Shown here piece by piece: positions 26,842 to 35,648 of a stretch of 64,000 bases of DNA. Positions within the stretch are counted from its first letter, which is position 1. Each line of letters begins with the position of its first letter. The DNA is from Sphingobium abikonense NBRC 16140 (GTDB taxonomy: Bacteria; Pseudomonadota; Alphaproteobacteria; Sphingomonadales; Sphingomonadaceae), in NCBI RefSeq assembly GCF_001598335.1, contig NZ_BCYT01000001.1:248001-312000 (forward strand). Reading direction: 5' to 3'. Under the pieces are notes generated by a model, which saw nothing but the letters and a program-made list of their open reading frames with translations, was not told where the DNA came from and made no database searches. The position numbers were made by a program, and so were the translations under genes.

Positions 26842-27621
26842 ATGGCCATGGCAACGCGGCAGGAAGGGCGCGGCAACATCGCGCTGCTGATCGATTCCGA
26901 TAATGCGTCGGCGGCCCATTTCGATTCGGTGATGACCGTTCTCGCCGAACTGGGGACCGTGAATATTCGCCGTGCCTACGGCAATTGGAGCAAGACCACG
27001 CTGAAGGCATGGGCCGCGCTGTCGATCACGCAGGCGATCGAACCACAGCAGCAGTTCGACTTGACCAAAGGCAAGAATGCCACCGACATGAAAATGACCA
27101 TCGACGCGATGGACCTGCTGGCCAGCGGGCGGGTGGATGGCTTCGGGCTGATGTCCAGCGATAGCGATTTCACGCCGCTGGTGACGCGCATCCGGCAAGA
27201 TGGCATTCCCGTCTATGGTTTTGGCAATGCCAACACGCCTGAAGGGTTTCGCCGCGCCTGCACCCGTTTCATCGACGTCGCTGCGCTGGAACCGGCTGAG
27301 GTCCCGGCGGCCAAATCGCCACGCAAGAAAGAAACAAAGCCGGTGGCGGCCAAGACAAAGGCTGCGACCGCTTCCGAAACCAAGGCCAAGCCGATTGACG
27401 AAGAGGTCGTCAAGCTGCTGATCGATGCCTATGACGCGGTCAAGCGTGACGAACATGGGTTTGCGGCGTTGGGAAGTGTGGGGCAGCTCGCCGGCAACCG
27501 TTCGAGCTTCGATACGCGCAACTATGGCTATAAGCGCCTGTCTGATCTCATCCGCGACGTGCCCAATTTTACGGTCGAGGTGCGCGAAGGCGGCCAGACC
27601 TGGATCAAGCGAGTCCATTGA
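26842..27621 (+). CDS. NYN-domain (LabA/DUF88) protein with C-terminal LOTUS/OST-HTH domain
   Basis: A 259-residue protein. Residues about 10-155 form a PIN-like NYN nuclease domain: ALLIDSDN at the start, KGKNATDMKMTIDAM in the middle and LMSSDSDFTPLV give the acidic metal-binding set (Asp-Asp-Asp). A Lys/Ala-rich linker (about 160-190) joins a winged-helix OST-HTH/LOTUS-like domain at the C-terminus (GFAALGSVGQLAGN... GYKRLSDLIRD), which in other proteins binds RNA. So it is probably an RNase or RNA-binding factor; its target is unknown. A second ATG lies at 26848. Its stop overlaps the acylphosphatase ATG by one base (TGATG). Confidence 0.87.
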   Translation: MAMATRQEGRGNIALLIDSDNASAAHFDSVMTVLAELGTVNIRRAYGNWSKTTLKAWAALSITQAIEPQQQFDLTKGKNATDMKMTIDAMDLLASGRVDGFGLMSSDSDFTPLVTRIRQDGIPVYGFGNANTPEGFRRACTRFIDVAALEPAEVPAAKSPRKKETKPVAAKTKAATASETKAKPIDEEVVKLLIDAYDAVKRDEHGFAALGSVGQLAGNRSSFDTRNYGYKRLSDLIRDVPNFTVEVREGGQTWIKRVH

Positions 27622-27902
27622 TGGCCCGCGTCGCGCGCCGCCTGACGATCACGGGACAGGTGCAGGGTGTCTGGTATCGTGCATGGGCCGTCGAAACGGC
27701 ACGGGACCTTGGCTTGACCGGATGGGTACGCAACCGCTCCGACGGCAGCGTGGAAGCCGTGGTCGAAGGGGACGAAACCGTGATTGAGCGGTTTATCAGC
27801 TTGGCACACATCGGATCGCCCGCCGCGCGGGTGGACAGGGTTGCGATCGACGATGTTGCCGATGGCGGTCATCAGGACTTCACCAAACGCACGACTGTTT
27901 AG
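27621..27902 (+). CDS. acyP: Acylphosphatase
   Basis: A 93-residue enzyme that hydrolyses acyl phosphates. The catalytic Arg lies in GQVQGVWYRAWA and the catalytic Asn in GWVRNRSDGSVE, both in the standard places. The ATG at 27621 shares its first base with the stop of the NYN gene, and an in-frame TTG just upstream is less likely. Translation is thus coupled to the NYN protein. Confidence 0.94.
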   Translation: MARVARRLTITGQVQGVWYRAWAVETARDLGLTGWVRNRSDGSVEAVVEGDETVIERFISLAHIGSPAARVDRVAIDDVADGGHQDFTKRTTV

Positions 27903-27914
27903 GGTCGTCTCGCC

Positions 27915-28196
27915 TCAGGCTGCGTGCTCCAGCAAGCGCGTTAACCTCGCTCGCATATCGTGACGTTGCATTTGGTCCTGCCGATCGTTTAGCCCTTGAT
28001 CGATCACATGACGGATGGCTGCCTCAAGCTCCGCGATGCGCGCGTCACGCAGGGCGAGCCCAATTTCATCGTCTGATTGATTGGCGACCACGCGCTCCTC
28101 GACGAACCGTTCCATCGTGTCCCATGTCTCGAAAAGCGAGCCTTCCGAAGAGGAGGCAGGTCTTTCAGCGGGGAGCGAGGCGGGCGAATATGTCAT
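27915..28196 (-). CDS. Small hypothetical protein with helical C-terminal part
   Basis: A 93-residue protein without signal peptide. The first 25 residues are Pro/Ser/Ala-rich. The rest is predicted helical with heptad-like leucines (IGLALRDARIAELEAAIRHVIDQGL) and a run rich in Asp, Gln and Arg. I recognise no family. Its stop is 12 bases from the convergent acylphosphatase stop. Codon use fits the neighbours, but no strong ribosome site is visible, so it could be a chance frame. Confidence 0.45.
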   Translation of the reverse strand: MTYSPASLPAERPASSSEGSLFETWDTMERFVEERVVANQSDDEIGLALRDARIAELEAAIRHVIDQGLNDRQDQMQRHDMRARLTRLLEHAA

Positions 28197-28330
28197 GGCT
28201 ACCGCTGTAGCTACATAATACGGTCGCCATATGACAGCACATAAATCAACAATTTAGCCGATTAATGACACGCATTTAGCGCTCGAACAATCGATGCCGC
28301 GCCCGTCTACTCGGCGGTCAGCATAACGAC
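28197..28330. other. Gene-free AT-rich stretch
   Basis: Upstream region of the small hypothetical gene. It holds a 10-bp palindrome TGTAGCTACA at 28206-28215, ten bases from that gene's ATG, and otherwise nothing I can name. Confidence 0.3.
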
Positions 28331-28369
28331 AAAAAAAGGGCCGGTCATGTGACCGGCCCGAAAGTTTTT
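28331..28369 (-). terminator. Rho-independent terminator behind ettA
   Basis: GGGCCGGTC / GACCGGCCC (28338-28346 and 28351-28359) with a 4-base loop. Read on the minus strand the stem is followed at once by seven T. On the plus strand a weaker TTTTT follows after five bases. It is about 115 bases beyond the ettA stop and is the likely end of that transcript. Confidence 0.85.
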
Positions 28370-28378
28370 AGGAGAGGA

Positions 28379-28470
28379 TGCCTGAAAGGCAGTCGAGATA
28401 TGCGATGGTAGCGTCACCATCGCAAGTGCGAAAGAGTGAGGAGCGATTGCAAAATATGCAATCGCTCCTC
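28379..28470 (-). ncRNA. Row of hairpins in the ettA 3' region, possible 3'-UTR-derived RNA
   Basis: Going leftward from ettA there is a perfect 14-bp stem (GAGGAGCGATTGCA, 28438-28451, with 28457-28470, loop AAATA). Next is a perfect 9-bp stem (TGCGATGGT, 28401-28409, with 28416-28424). A short TGCC/GGCA stem follows (28379-28391), and then the terminator at 28338-28359. The three stems plus terminator look like a folded RNA, either a stabilised 3' UTR or a small RNA released from it. Confidence 0.4.
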
Positions 28471-28482
28471 GATGGCGAAAAA

Positions 28483-30168
28483 TCAGCGCGTCAGTTTCTT
28501 GTAGGCTAGGCGCGTGGGACGATCGGCCGCGTCGCCCAGGCGACGGCGCTTATCCTCTTCATATGCCTCGAAATTGCCCTCGAACCATTCGACATGGCTG
28601 TCGCCTTCAAATGCAAGAATGTGCGTGGCGAGGCGATCGAGAAAGAAACGATCGTGGCTGATCACCACGGCGCAACCGGCAAAATTCTCGATCGCTTCTT
28701 CCAGCGCGGCCAGCGTTTCGACGTCCAGGTCATTGGTCGGTTCGTCGAGCAGCAACACATTGCCGCCTTTCTTCAGCATCTTGGCGATATGAACGCGGTT
28801 GCGTTCACCGCCCGAAAGCTTCCCGACATTCTTCTGCTGGTCCTGCCCCTTGAAGTTGAAGGCGCCGACATAGGCACGGGTCGACATATCGTGGCCGTTG
28901 ACCTTCACATAATCGAGTCCGTCCGACACTTCCTCCCAGACATTCTTGCTGGCATCCAGATGGTCGCGACTCTGGTCGACATAGCCCAGGCGCACGGTCG
29001 ATCCGACGTCGATTTCCCCTGAATCCGGCTGCTCCTGGCCCGTGATGAGCTTGAACAGCGTGGATTTGCCCGCGCCGTTCGGACCGATAACGCCGACGAT
29101 CCCGCCAGGGGGCAGCATGAAGGACAGGTCTTCGAACAAGAGCTTGTCGCCATAGGCCTTGGAAATACCCTTGGCCTCGATCACCTTGCCGCCCAGACGC
29201 TCGGGCACCTGGATAACGATCTGCGCCTTGCCGGGCGCGCGATTTTCCTGCGACGCGACGAGTTGCTCGAACTTGGCGATACGCGCCTTGGACTTGGCCT
29301 GGCGGCCCTTTGGCCCCTGCCGGATCCATTCCAGCTCGTCGTTGATCGCCTTCTGCCGGCCGGTTGCCTCCCGGTCTTCCTGCTCCAGACGCTTGGCCTT
29401 CTTCTCCAGATAGGTGGAGTAATTGCCTTCGTAGGGGAAATATTTTCCGCGATCGAGTTCCAGAATCCAACCGACGACATTGTCCAGGAAATAACGGTCG
29501 TGGGTGATCATCAGCACCGCGCCGGCATATTCCTTGAGGTGGTTTTCCAGCCAGGTGACGCTTTCGGCGTCGAGGTGGTTGGTCGGCTCGTCAAGCAGCA
29601 GGATGTCAGGCTTCTGGATCAGCAGGCGGGTCAGCGCGATCCGGCGCTTTTCACCGCCCGACAGGCTTTCCACGCCCCAATCCGACGGGGGGCACCGCAA
29701 TGCTTCCATCGCGATTTCGAGCTGATTGTCGAGCGTCCAGCCATCGGCCGCGTCGATCTGCTCCTGCAATGTGCCCATTTCTTCCATGAGCGCATCGAAA
29801 TCCGCGTCCTCCGGCGGATCGGCCATGATCATGCTGATCTCGTTGAAGCGATCCAGCTTGTCCGCCATCTCGCGCGCGCCGTCCTTGACGTTCTCCAGGA
29901 CCGTCTTGTTCGGGTCGAGCTGCGGCTCCTGCGGCAGATAGCCGACGGTGATATTCTCACCCGGCCAGGCTTCACCCGAAAAATCGGTGTCGATGCCGGC
30001 CATGATCTTCATCAGGGTCGATTTGCCCGCGCCGTTGGGACCGACGATGCCGATCTTGGCGCCGCGATAAAATTGCAGGTTGATCTGGTTGAGAACGGGC
30101 TTCGCCGCGCCGGGGAAGCTTTTGGTCATGCTCTTCATGACATAGGCATATTGCGATGAGGCGGACAT
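28483..30168 (-). CDS. ettA: Energy-dependent translational throttle protein EttA (ABC-F)
   Basis: A 561-residue soluble ABC-F ATPase that binds the ribosomal E site and gates the first peptide bond according to ATP level. Two ABC domains are present: Walker A GPNGAGKST twice, LSGGEKRR and LSGGERNR signatures, and LLLDEPTNHLD and LLLDEPTNDLD. The arm/linker region between the domains is rich in charged residues (about 240-300). Its length matches EttA rather than Uup or YheS. It stands alone on its strand and is followed by a strong terminator. Confidence 0.95.
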   Translation of the reverse strand: MSASSQYAYVMKSMTKSFPGAAKPVLNQINLQFYRGAKIGIVGPNGAGKSTLMKIMAGIDTDFSGEAWPGENITVGYLPQEPQLDPNKTVLENVKDGAREMADKLDRFNEISMIMADPPEDADFDALMEEMGTLQEQIDAADGWTLDNQLEIAMEALRCPPSDWGVESLSGGEKRRIALTRLLIQKPDILLLDEPTNHLDAESVTWLENHLKEYAGAVLMITHDRYFLDNVVGWILELDRGKYFPYEGNYSTYLEKKAKRLEQEDREATGRQKAINDELEWIRQGPKGRQAKSKARIAKFEQLVASQENRAPGKAQIVIQVPERLGGKVIEAKGISKAYGDKLLFEDLSFMLPPGGIVGVIGPNGAGKSTLFKLITGQEQPDSGEIDVGSTVRLGYVDQSRDHLDASKNVWEEVSDGLDYVKVNGHDMSTRAYVGAFNFKGQDQQKNVGKLSGGERNRVHIAKMLKKGGNVLLLDEPTNDLDVETLAALEEAIENFAGCAVVISHDRFFLDRLATHILAFEGDSHVEWFEGNFEAYEEDKRRRLGDAADRPTRLAYKKLTR

Positions 30169-30285
30169 GGGTGCGCGCTGCTCCGAAAGTCTAAGGTAGA
30201 GAAAAAGCGGATCGGAAAATTTGCGCCGGGTTAGCGGACGCGGAACATATTGGCAAATAGGGGAAGGCCGGTTACGCCCTCACTT

Positions 30286-31659
30286 ATGCAGAAAATCCGA
30301 TCGGGCACGCTGGCCGCCCTGCTCCTTGGCAGCATCTTCACCCCTTCCCTGTCTCTCGCTGCGCCTGCGGACAGCGACGCGATTCGGGATGCGGCGTTGA
30401 AGGACGATGTGGCGTGGAACTTTACCGAGGGGCTGACGACGGAAGTCGGCCCCCGCCCCGCAGGCACGCCGCAGGAAGCGCGTGCGCGCGACTGGGCAGT
30501 GGCAAAGCTCAAAGCGTTGGGTTTTTCCAATGTCCGCGCCGAACCATACACCATGCCGGTCTGGCTGCGCGGGCGGGACGAAGCACGCATTCTGTCGCCC
30601 TTCCCGCAAAATCTGGTGCTGGCTGCTCTGGGCAATAGCGGATCGACCTCGGACAAGGGCATCGAGGGCGACATCGTCTATTTCCCCAGCATCGACGCTC
30701 TGGAAGCTGCCCCCGCCGCCAGCCTGAAGGGCAAGATTGCCTTTGTCGACCATGGCATGGGCGCGACGCAGGATGGCTCTTCCTATGGCTATTATGGCGC
30801 CGCGCGGCGCCAGGGTCCGAGCATTGCGTCGAAAAAGGGCGCGATCGCCATCCTGATCCGGTCGATCGGCACGGATCATCATCGCGTCCCGCATACCGGC
30901 GTGCAAATGTGGGCGGATGGAGCTACGCCGATCCCGGCCGCAGCCCTCTCCGTGCCGGACGCGGAACAGCTGGTGCGGATCGTCAAGCGGAGCCAGCCGG
31001 TGAAGGTGCATCTGACACTGACGTCCAGAATGTTGAGGGATCAGCCATCGGGCAACGTCATCGCCGAGATTCCGGGCAGCGATCCGGCCGCCGGCGTGGT
31101 GGTGGCCGCGTGCCATCTCGACAGTTGGGATCAGGGCACCGGTGCGATCGACGATGCGACCGGCTGCGGCATCGCCGCCGCCTCCGCGCTTCAGGTCGCA
31201 AAAGTGGGCCAGCCACGCCGCACGATCCGCATTCTGATGGCGGGCGCGGAGGAGGTCGGTGGCGACGGCGCCCGCGCCTATTTCAAGGCACATGGCGCCG
31301 AGCCTCACGCCCTCGCCATGGAATCGGACTTTGGCGCTGACCGTGTCTGGCGCGTCGATTTCAAACTGCCGCAGGGACATGACGATCTGGCCAAGCGGAT
31401 TGCGGTGGCGCTCGCGCCTCTTGGGATTGGCGCCGGCCGGCAGGAAGCGGGCGGCGGCGCAGACATAGCGCCGCTGGTGAAGGCGGGCGTGCCCGTGATC
31501 GATTTGCAGCAGGACGGCACCCGCTATTTCGATCTGCACCACACCCCGGACGATACGCTGGACAAGGTCGACCCGGAACAGTTGAGGCAGAATGTCGCCG
31601 CTTGGGCAGTAACGCTGAACCTGGTCGCCAATGCATCAGAAAGCATGAGCGCTAACTGA
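30286..31659 (+). CDS. Exported M28 family metallopeptidase (PA domain plus peptidase)
   Basis: A protein of about 457 residues with a signal peptide (cut near SLSLAA-P). A protease-associated (PA) domain lies inserted around residues 110-210. The M28 zinc-peptidase core keeps the metal ligands: ACHLDSWD, GAIDDATG, AGAEEVGG, MESDFG and the late LHHTPDDTLD. It should be a periplasmic or secreted di-zinc aminopeptidase or dipeptidase. The ATG at 30286 directly precedes a normal signal peptide; an in-frame ATG 12 codons upstream is less likely. Confidence 0.9.
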   Translation: MQKIRSGTLAALLLGSIFTPSLSLAAPADSDAIRDAALKDDVAWNFTEGLTTEVGPRPAGTPQEARARDWAVAKLKALGFSNVRAEPYTMPVWLRGRDEARILSPFPQNLVLAALGNSGSTSDKGIEGDIVYFPSIDALEAAPAASLKGKIAFVDHGMGATQDGSSYGYYGAARRQGPSIASKKGAIAILIRSIGTDHHRVPHTGVQMWADGATPIPAAALSVPDAEQLVRIVKRSQPVKVHLTLTSRMLRDQPSGNVIAEIPGSDPAAGVVVAACHLDSWDQGTGAIDDATGCGIAAASALQVAKVGQPRRTIRILMAGAEEVGGDGARAYFKAHGAEPHALAMESDFGADRVWRVDFKLPQGHDDLAKRIAVALAPLGIGAGRQEAGGGADIAPLVKAGVPVIDLQQDGTRYFDLHHTPDDTLDKVDPEQLRQNVAAWAVTLNLVANASESMSAN

Positions 31660-31815
31660 ACTTTTATAGTAGACAACACCCCGTCGCGTGATTCTGCCAC
31701 TTCACCGACTTAGAAAAGCATTGATTTGTGCAGCGCACACGTTAATGCGGGTCGCTCGCGTAGGGTCACTCTGTAACGTGCCAGACGCGGCATAATGCTA
31801 TGGGAGCCGTACACA

Positions 31816-32028
31816 ATGAAGAAGATCGCTGTTGTTTTCGCTTCGGCCAGCCTGATGGCCCTCGCCGCTTGCGGTGAGAAGCCGGCCAACGAGACCGCGA
31901 ACGCTTCGAACGCTGTCGTCGAAAACGTTGTCGAGAACGCCATGAACGCTTCGGACAACGCTATGGACGCCGCGAATGTCGCCGACAACGCCGCGATGAA
32001 CGCGATGAACGCTTCGAACGCGATGTAA
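31816..32028 (+). CDS. Small Asn/Ala-rich lipoprotein
   Basis: A 70-residue protein: a lipoprotein signal peptide with lipobox LAAC, then CGEKPAN, and a tail made almost only of Asn, Ala, Met, Val, Asp and Ser with repeated NA and NAS units (NAMNAS appears twice). Such entericidin-like tails occur in sphingomonads, but I do not know a function. A good terminator follows. It is a monocistronic gene. Confidence 0.75.
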   Translation: MKKIAVVFASASLMALAACGEKPANETANASNAVVENVVENAMNASDNAMDAANVADNAAMNAMNASNAM

Positions 32029-32051
32029 TCTTCGCATTAGCGAGATTTCAG

Positions 32052-32083
32052 AAAGGGCGGGTCCTTCGGGGCCCGCCCTTTTT
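32052..32083 (+). terminator. Rho-independent terminator of the lipoprotein gene
   Basis: A 13-bp stem (AAAGGGCGGGTCC with GGGCCCGCCCTTT, one G-T pair) capped by a TTCG tetraloop and followed by T's. This is a very strong intrinsic terminator. Confidence 0.92.
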
Positions 32084-32228
32084 CGTGGTGCGGGACGGCA
32101 GATGTCGGAAGGGCTTTGGGTGTTTACGGACGCGGCCCCAGGCCCCCCGTCGAATTTTCCTCAATCCACGATCTTTCAGTGAAGACTGATTGACGGCTCG
32201 CCTGTTTCCCAGCTAGGGGCCACGCAGT

Positions 32229-32308
<80 letters not shown>

Positions 32309-32400
32309 TAGACGCCAACGGCCAATCTTCAGCGCGTCTGCTCTTTTTCAGATTGCCTATATTCTAGTAGCCGGTCCCCTGAACGGAAACGCTGCGCGCC

Positions 32401-33570
32401 TTAGAGAGGCAACCCAACATAATTTTCCGCAATGGCGGTCTGAGCAGCAATAGAGTTCGCAATATAGTCGAGCTCAGCGATCTGCATCCGCCGATCAAAG
32501 GAGTCATCGTCGGGGAAGCGATGCATCAGCTTAGTCAATTGCCATGAGAACCGCTCGGCTTTCCAGACCCTAGCCAGCGCCTTGTTGGAATAGTTCGCTA
32601 CAGCATCAGCATCACGCCGAGTGAACCAAGCGATGAGCGACTGGGAAAGATAATGCACGTCCGACATGGCGAGGTTCAGCCCCTTTGCGCCAGTGGGCGG
32701 CACGATATGCGCACTGTCGCCGGCAAGCATCAATCGCCCGTGGCGCATACGCTCGAACACGAAGGAACGAAGCGGGGCAATCGACTTTTCGAGTGCTGGC
32801 CCGCGTGTCATATGGGCGGCTGCCTCCGGCCCCAAGCGAATGGCCAATTCATCCCACAAGCGATCGTCTGACCATCGTTCCACAGCCTCATCCGACGGCA
32901 CCTGGATATAATAGCGGCTGCGCTTTTCAGACCGCATCGAGGCCAAAGCAAAGCCGCGTTCATGATTGGCGTAGATTAACTCATGGTTGCATGGCGGTAC
33001 GTCTGCGAGAATTCCGAGCCAACCAAAAGGGTAGATTTTTTCATAAGCCTTTGCCGCCGATGCGGGGATCGCGCGGCGGGAGGCACCGTGATAGCCGTCA
33101 CATCCGCATAAAAACTGGGCATCGATCCGATGGGCCACGCCGTCCCTGTTATAGGTGAGATAAGGCGCGTCAGTTTCCACATCATGCAGCGCCACGTCGG
33201 AGGCTTCGTAAATGATCTCCAGCCCGCGATCAGGCGCGGCGTCCATCAGGTCCCGAGTGATTTCCGTCTGGCCATATACCATGACTGGCCGACCGGTCAG
33301 CGCGCCAATATCTATGCGGATCAGCCTTTCGCCATCGGCCAGATTGAACCCGTCATGCAGCAGTCCTTCGGCATGCATCCGGGCACTCAAACCCAATTGG
33401 TCCATAAGGTCGGTGGTCGTGCGTTCCAAGACGCCCGCGCGAATACGGCCGAGCACATAGTCAGCTGTGGCCCGTTCAACAATGACGACTTCAATGCCCT
33501 GCGCACGTAACAGATGGCCCAGCATCAATCCCGCAGGCCCAGCGCCGATAATCGCTACTTGCGTTTTCAT
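32401..33570 (-). CDS. pobA: 4-hydroxybenzoate 3-monooxygenase
   Basis: A 389-residue FAD monooxygenase that turns 4-hydroxybenzoate into protocatechuate with NADPH and O2. The dinucleotide-binding GAGPAG is at 9-14, the DG motif is CDGYHGASRR, and the second FAD motif is GDSAHIVPPTGAKGLNLA. Length and order match Pseudomonas PobA closely. It is divergent from an AraC-type regulator (pobR), the classic arrangement. No ring-cleavage genes for protocatechuate lie in the window. Confidence 0.95.
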   Translation of the reverse strand: MKTQVAIIGAGPAGLMLGHLLRAQGIEVVIVERATADYVLGRIRAGVLERTTTDLMDQLGLSARMHAEGLLHDGFNLADGERLIRIDIGALTGRPVMVYGQTEITRDLMDAAPDRGLEIIYEASDVALHDVETDAPYLTYNRDGVAHRIDAQFLCGCDGYHGASRRAIPASAAKAYEKIYPFGWLGILADVPPCNHELIYANHERGFALASMRSEKRSRYYIQVPSDEAVERWSDDRLWDELAIRLGPEAAAHMTRGPALEKSIAPLRSFVFERMRHGRLMLAGDSAHIVPPTGAKGLNLAMSDVHYLSQSLIAWFTRRDADAVANYSNKALARVWKAERFSWQLTKLMHRFPDDDSFDRRMQIAELDYIANSIAAQTAIAENYVGLPL

Positions 33571-33834
33571 GATGCTTCTCTCCCGCCAAATTTTGATGGT
33601 CGGAAGATTGCCGTGCAGCTGGTTTCGACGACATGGTCAGATCAGCAAAATATATGGACGATTAGTCAGGCCGTGTCGTGTCAGCAAACGACCACCCAAA
33701 CAGGCAACAGTTGCGGATATCGCGATGAAAAACTAGACTATTTCATAGGGATTAGCAAATTTGTTGGGTCATTTTTTGCCAATCAAGGGCTCTTGCGGGG
33801 AACAGACGGCAGGTCCATAGATGGACTATCGCTC
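33571..33834. promoter_or_regulatory. pobA-pobR divergent control region
   Basis: A 264-base gap, more AT-rich than the flanking genes. Two imperfect direct repeats (GTCAGATCAGCAAA at 33636-33649 and GTCGTGTCAGCAAA at 33675-33688, 11 of 14 identical, 39 bases apart) lie 66 and 105 bases from the pobA ATG and are candidate half-sites for the AraC-type regulator. Confidence 0.45.
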
Positions 33835-34707
33835 ATGTCGACCGCGTCTGTCCCCAGCTTCTATCTTTACGGCGAACCGCAGCGGGATGTGGCCGAAGGT
33901 TTTGTGCATGTGGAAAGCCTGGATGATCGTTCAAGGCCGAGCGAATGGACGATCCGGCCGCATATCCATCGTGATCTCAACCACTTCATCCTCATCGCGC
34001 AAGGCGGTGGCGTCATGCACGCTGAAGCGGCGGAGTTGCGGTTTGAAGCACCCTGCCTGTTGATAATTCCAGCTGGCATTATCCATGGTTTCAGCTGGCA
34101 TCGGGAATCACGAGGGCATGTGTCCACGATTGCCGAGCCCTATTTGCGCCATCTTGTTTCGCGTGATCGTGACCTGGCACCGCTTTTTGCCCAGCCGCAT
34201 GCCGTGATTCTCCCGTCTGAGGAGGCGACTGCAGCCGAACACATCATGGAGGTGATGGCGAAGGAGACAAGCTGGTCCGGCTCTGGTCAGAGGGCAGCGG
34301 TTGAATCTGCGCTGCTTGCCCTGATGGTCATCGCGCTTCGCCAGGGTCATCTGCGTGTGGCGCAGTTGCCAAGAACGAACCGCCAGGCAGAGCTCGTAGC
34401 ACGCTTGCGGGAACGAATTGAGGAGCGGTTTCGCCTTCGTGAACAAGTGAAACTGCATGCCAAGGCGCTTGGGACCAGCGTAAATGCGCTGCGTCAGGCA
34501 TGCGCCACAGTGGTCAATATGTCGCCGGCGAAAATGCAGGACGATAGAGCGCTGCTGGAAGCCCGCCGTCTATTGCTCTATTCCGAATTGTCTGTGGCCG
34601 AAGTCGCATACGCGATCGGTTTTGACGATCCGGCCTATTTTTCGCGCTTCTTCGCTCGCCATGTGGGCCAGCCTCCGCGCGCATGGCGGTTGGCTCGCTT
34701 GCGATAG
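33835..34707 (+). CDS. pobR: AraC family regulator of pobA (PobR type)
   Basis: A 290-residue regulator. The N-terminal cupin domain (HIHRDLNHFILIAQGGGVMHAE... CLLIIPAGIIHGFSW) senses the ligand, probably 4-hydroxybenzoate. The C-terminal AraC DNA-binding region carries two helix-turn-helix units, the second ending SVAEVAYAIGFDDPAYFSRFFARHVGQPPRAWR. I take the ATG at 33835 (MSTASVPSFYLYGEPQ), since the frame upstream lies in the control region and does not resemble the family. Position and direction relative to pobA support the name. Confidence 0.86.
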   Translation: MSTASVPSFYLYGEPQRDVAEGFVHVESLDDRSRPSEWTIRPHIHRDLNHFILIAQGGGVMHAEAAELRFEAPCLLIIPAGIIHGFSWHRESRGHVSTIAEPYLRHLVSRDRDLAPLFAQPHAVILPSEEATAAEHIMEVMAKETSWSGSGQRAAVESALLALMVIALRQGHLRVAQLPRTNRQAELVARLRERIEERFRLREQVKLHAKALGTSVNALRQACATVVNMSPAKMQDDRALLEARRLLLYSELSVAEVAYAIGFDDPAYFSRFFARHVGQPPRAWRLARLR

Positions 34708-35009
34708 CGGCGGTCACATGTACAAGAGTTAGTTCACCTATCGCGTGTACACGCCATCGCGGAGGTTATCTGGAGGAGATGTTGGTGGGCCCGGCATCTC
34801 CTTAAAATAACAAATAACCATTTAAAAATATTACATATTATTCATCCCCTTGCCGACGGTACCCCAATGGATACCCCTATCACCACGTGACTGGCTTTAA
34901 TGCTTTTTTTCATTATGCTTCACTCTTCTCCATTCAGTAAGTACAGCATGGCCAACAAATGGACGTTATACAGGGTGAAGCAATTGAGCATGAGGGTGAT
35001 GAAGGCCGA
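34708..35009. other. Gene-free AT-rich stretch with palindrome and hairpin
   Basis: This stretch of about 300 bases holds a perfect 12-bp palindrome GCGTGTACACGC (34743-34754). A possible pobR terminator follows (AGGAGATG 34774-34781 pairing with CATCTCCT 34795-34802). After that come about 200 AT-rich bases without a credible gene. Confidence 0.4.
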
Positions 35010-35648
35010 TTAGTTACGAGCAAAGGCACGGAGGAAAATATCCCGTACCTCATTCACATCAGAATCAATAACTTCATCGCGATAGATTTCGGTTGACCCA
35101 GACAGCAAGAAATCCTCGACTTTTGATATGCAAAGACCTCTCAATGCCTGGGCTAATCTTAGCGGGTTGCCTTCGCGTAATGAACCACAGCTCATGGCTT
35201 TGGCGAAATAATTGGCGAGTATCTTGTTGGTAACTGACTGTACTCGGGCATGATAAATTTGACCAATCTCCGGAAATCGGGCTCCCTCGCCTACGACCAA
35301 TCGGTATAAGGATAAGGCATCTGCCGACGTTACCGTTTTCAGGAAATTAAAGCAAAAGCGTTCGACCGCCGTGGCGACATCCTCAGAGGGATCAAGTATC
35401 AAGCAAAGCCGTTTGTGATACTCGGAGGTTGCTTGGTCAAGGACGGCGGTAAACAGCTCTTCTTTCGAAGGAAAATAACGCCACAAGGTGCTCTTTGAGC
35501 CACCGAGCGTTGCAGCTATTCCTGACATGGTAGTCTGGGCATAGCCATCCTGCAGAAAGGATCGGCGAGCCACGGCAATGATGAACTGCCGTCGATCGGA
35601 CTGACGCTCTTCCCTTCGAGAAGGCACTCCCTTAATCTTGGACGGCAT
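35010..35648 (-). CDS. TetR family transcriptional regulator
   Basis: A 212-residue regulator. The N-terminal helix-turn-helix reads AVARRSFLQDGYAQTTMSGIAATLGGSKSTLWRYFPSKEELF, a textbook TetR DNA-binding domain. The C-terminal part has a TetR_C-type dimerisation fold (LYRLVVGEGARFPEIGQIY) like AcrR-type efflux regulators. The gene is clearly more AT-rich than its neighbours, which suggests recent transfer. The ATG at 35648 is chosen; a GTG lies two codons upstream. The target is unknown; the dehydrogenase gene next to it is transcribed in the same direction. Confidence 0.9.
   Translation of the reverse strand: MPSKIKGVPSRREERQSDRRQFIIAVARRSFLQDGYAQTTMSGIAATLGGSKSTLWRYFPSKEELFTAVLDQATSEYHKRLCLILDPSEDVATAVERFCFNFLKTVTSADALSLYRLVVGEGARFPEIGQIYHARVQSVTNKILANYFAKAMSCGSLREGNPLRLAQALRGLCISKVEDFLLSGSTEIYRDEVIDSDVNEVRDIFLRAFARN

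Noticed and set aside
34743-34754. Palindrome GCGTGTACACGC as a TetR operator
   Set aside because: It is perfect, but lies about 900 bases from the TetR start at the 3' side of pobR, and no second copy was seen near a promoter; chance cannot be excluded.
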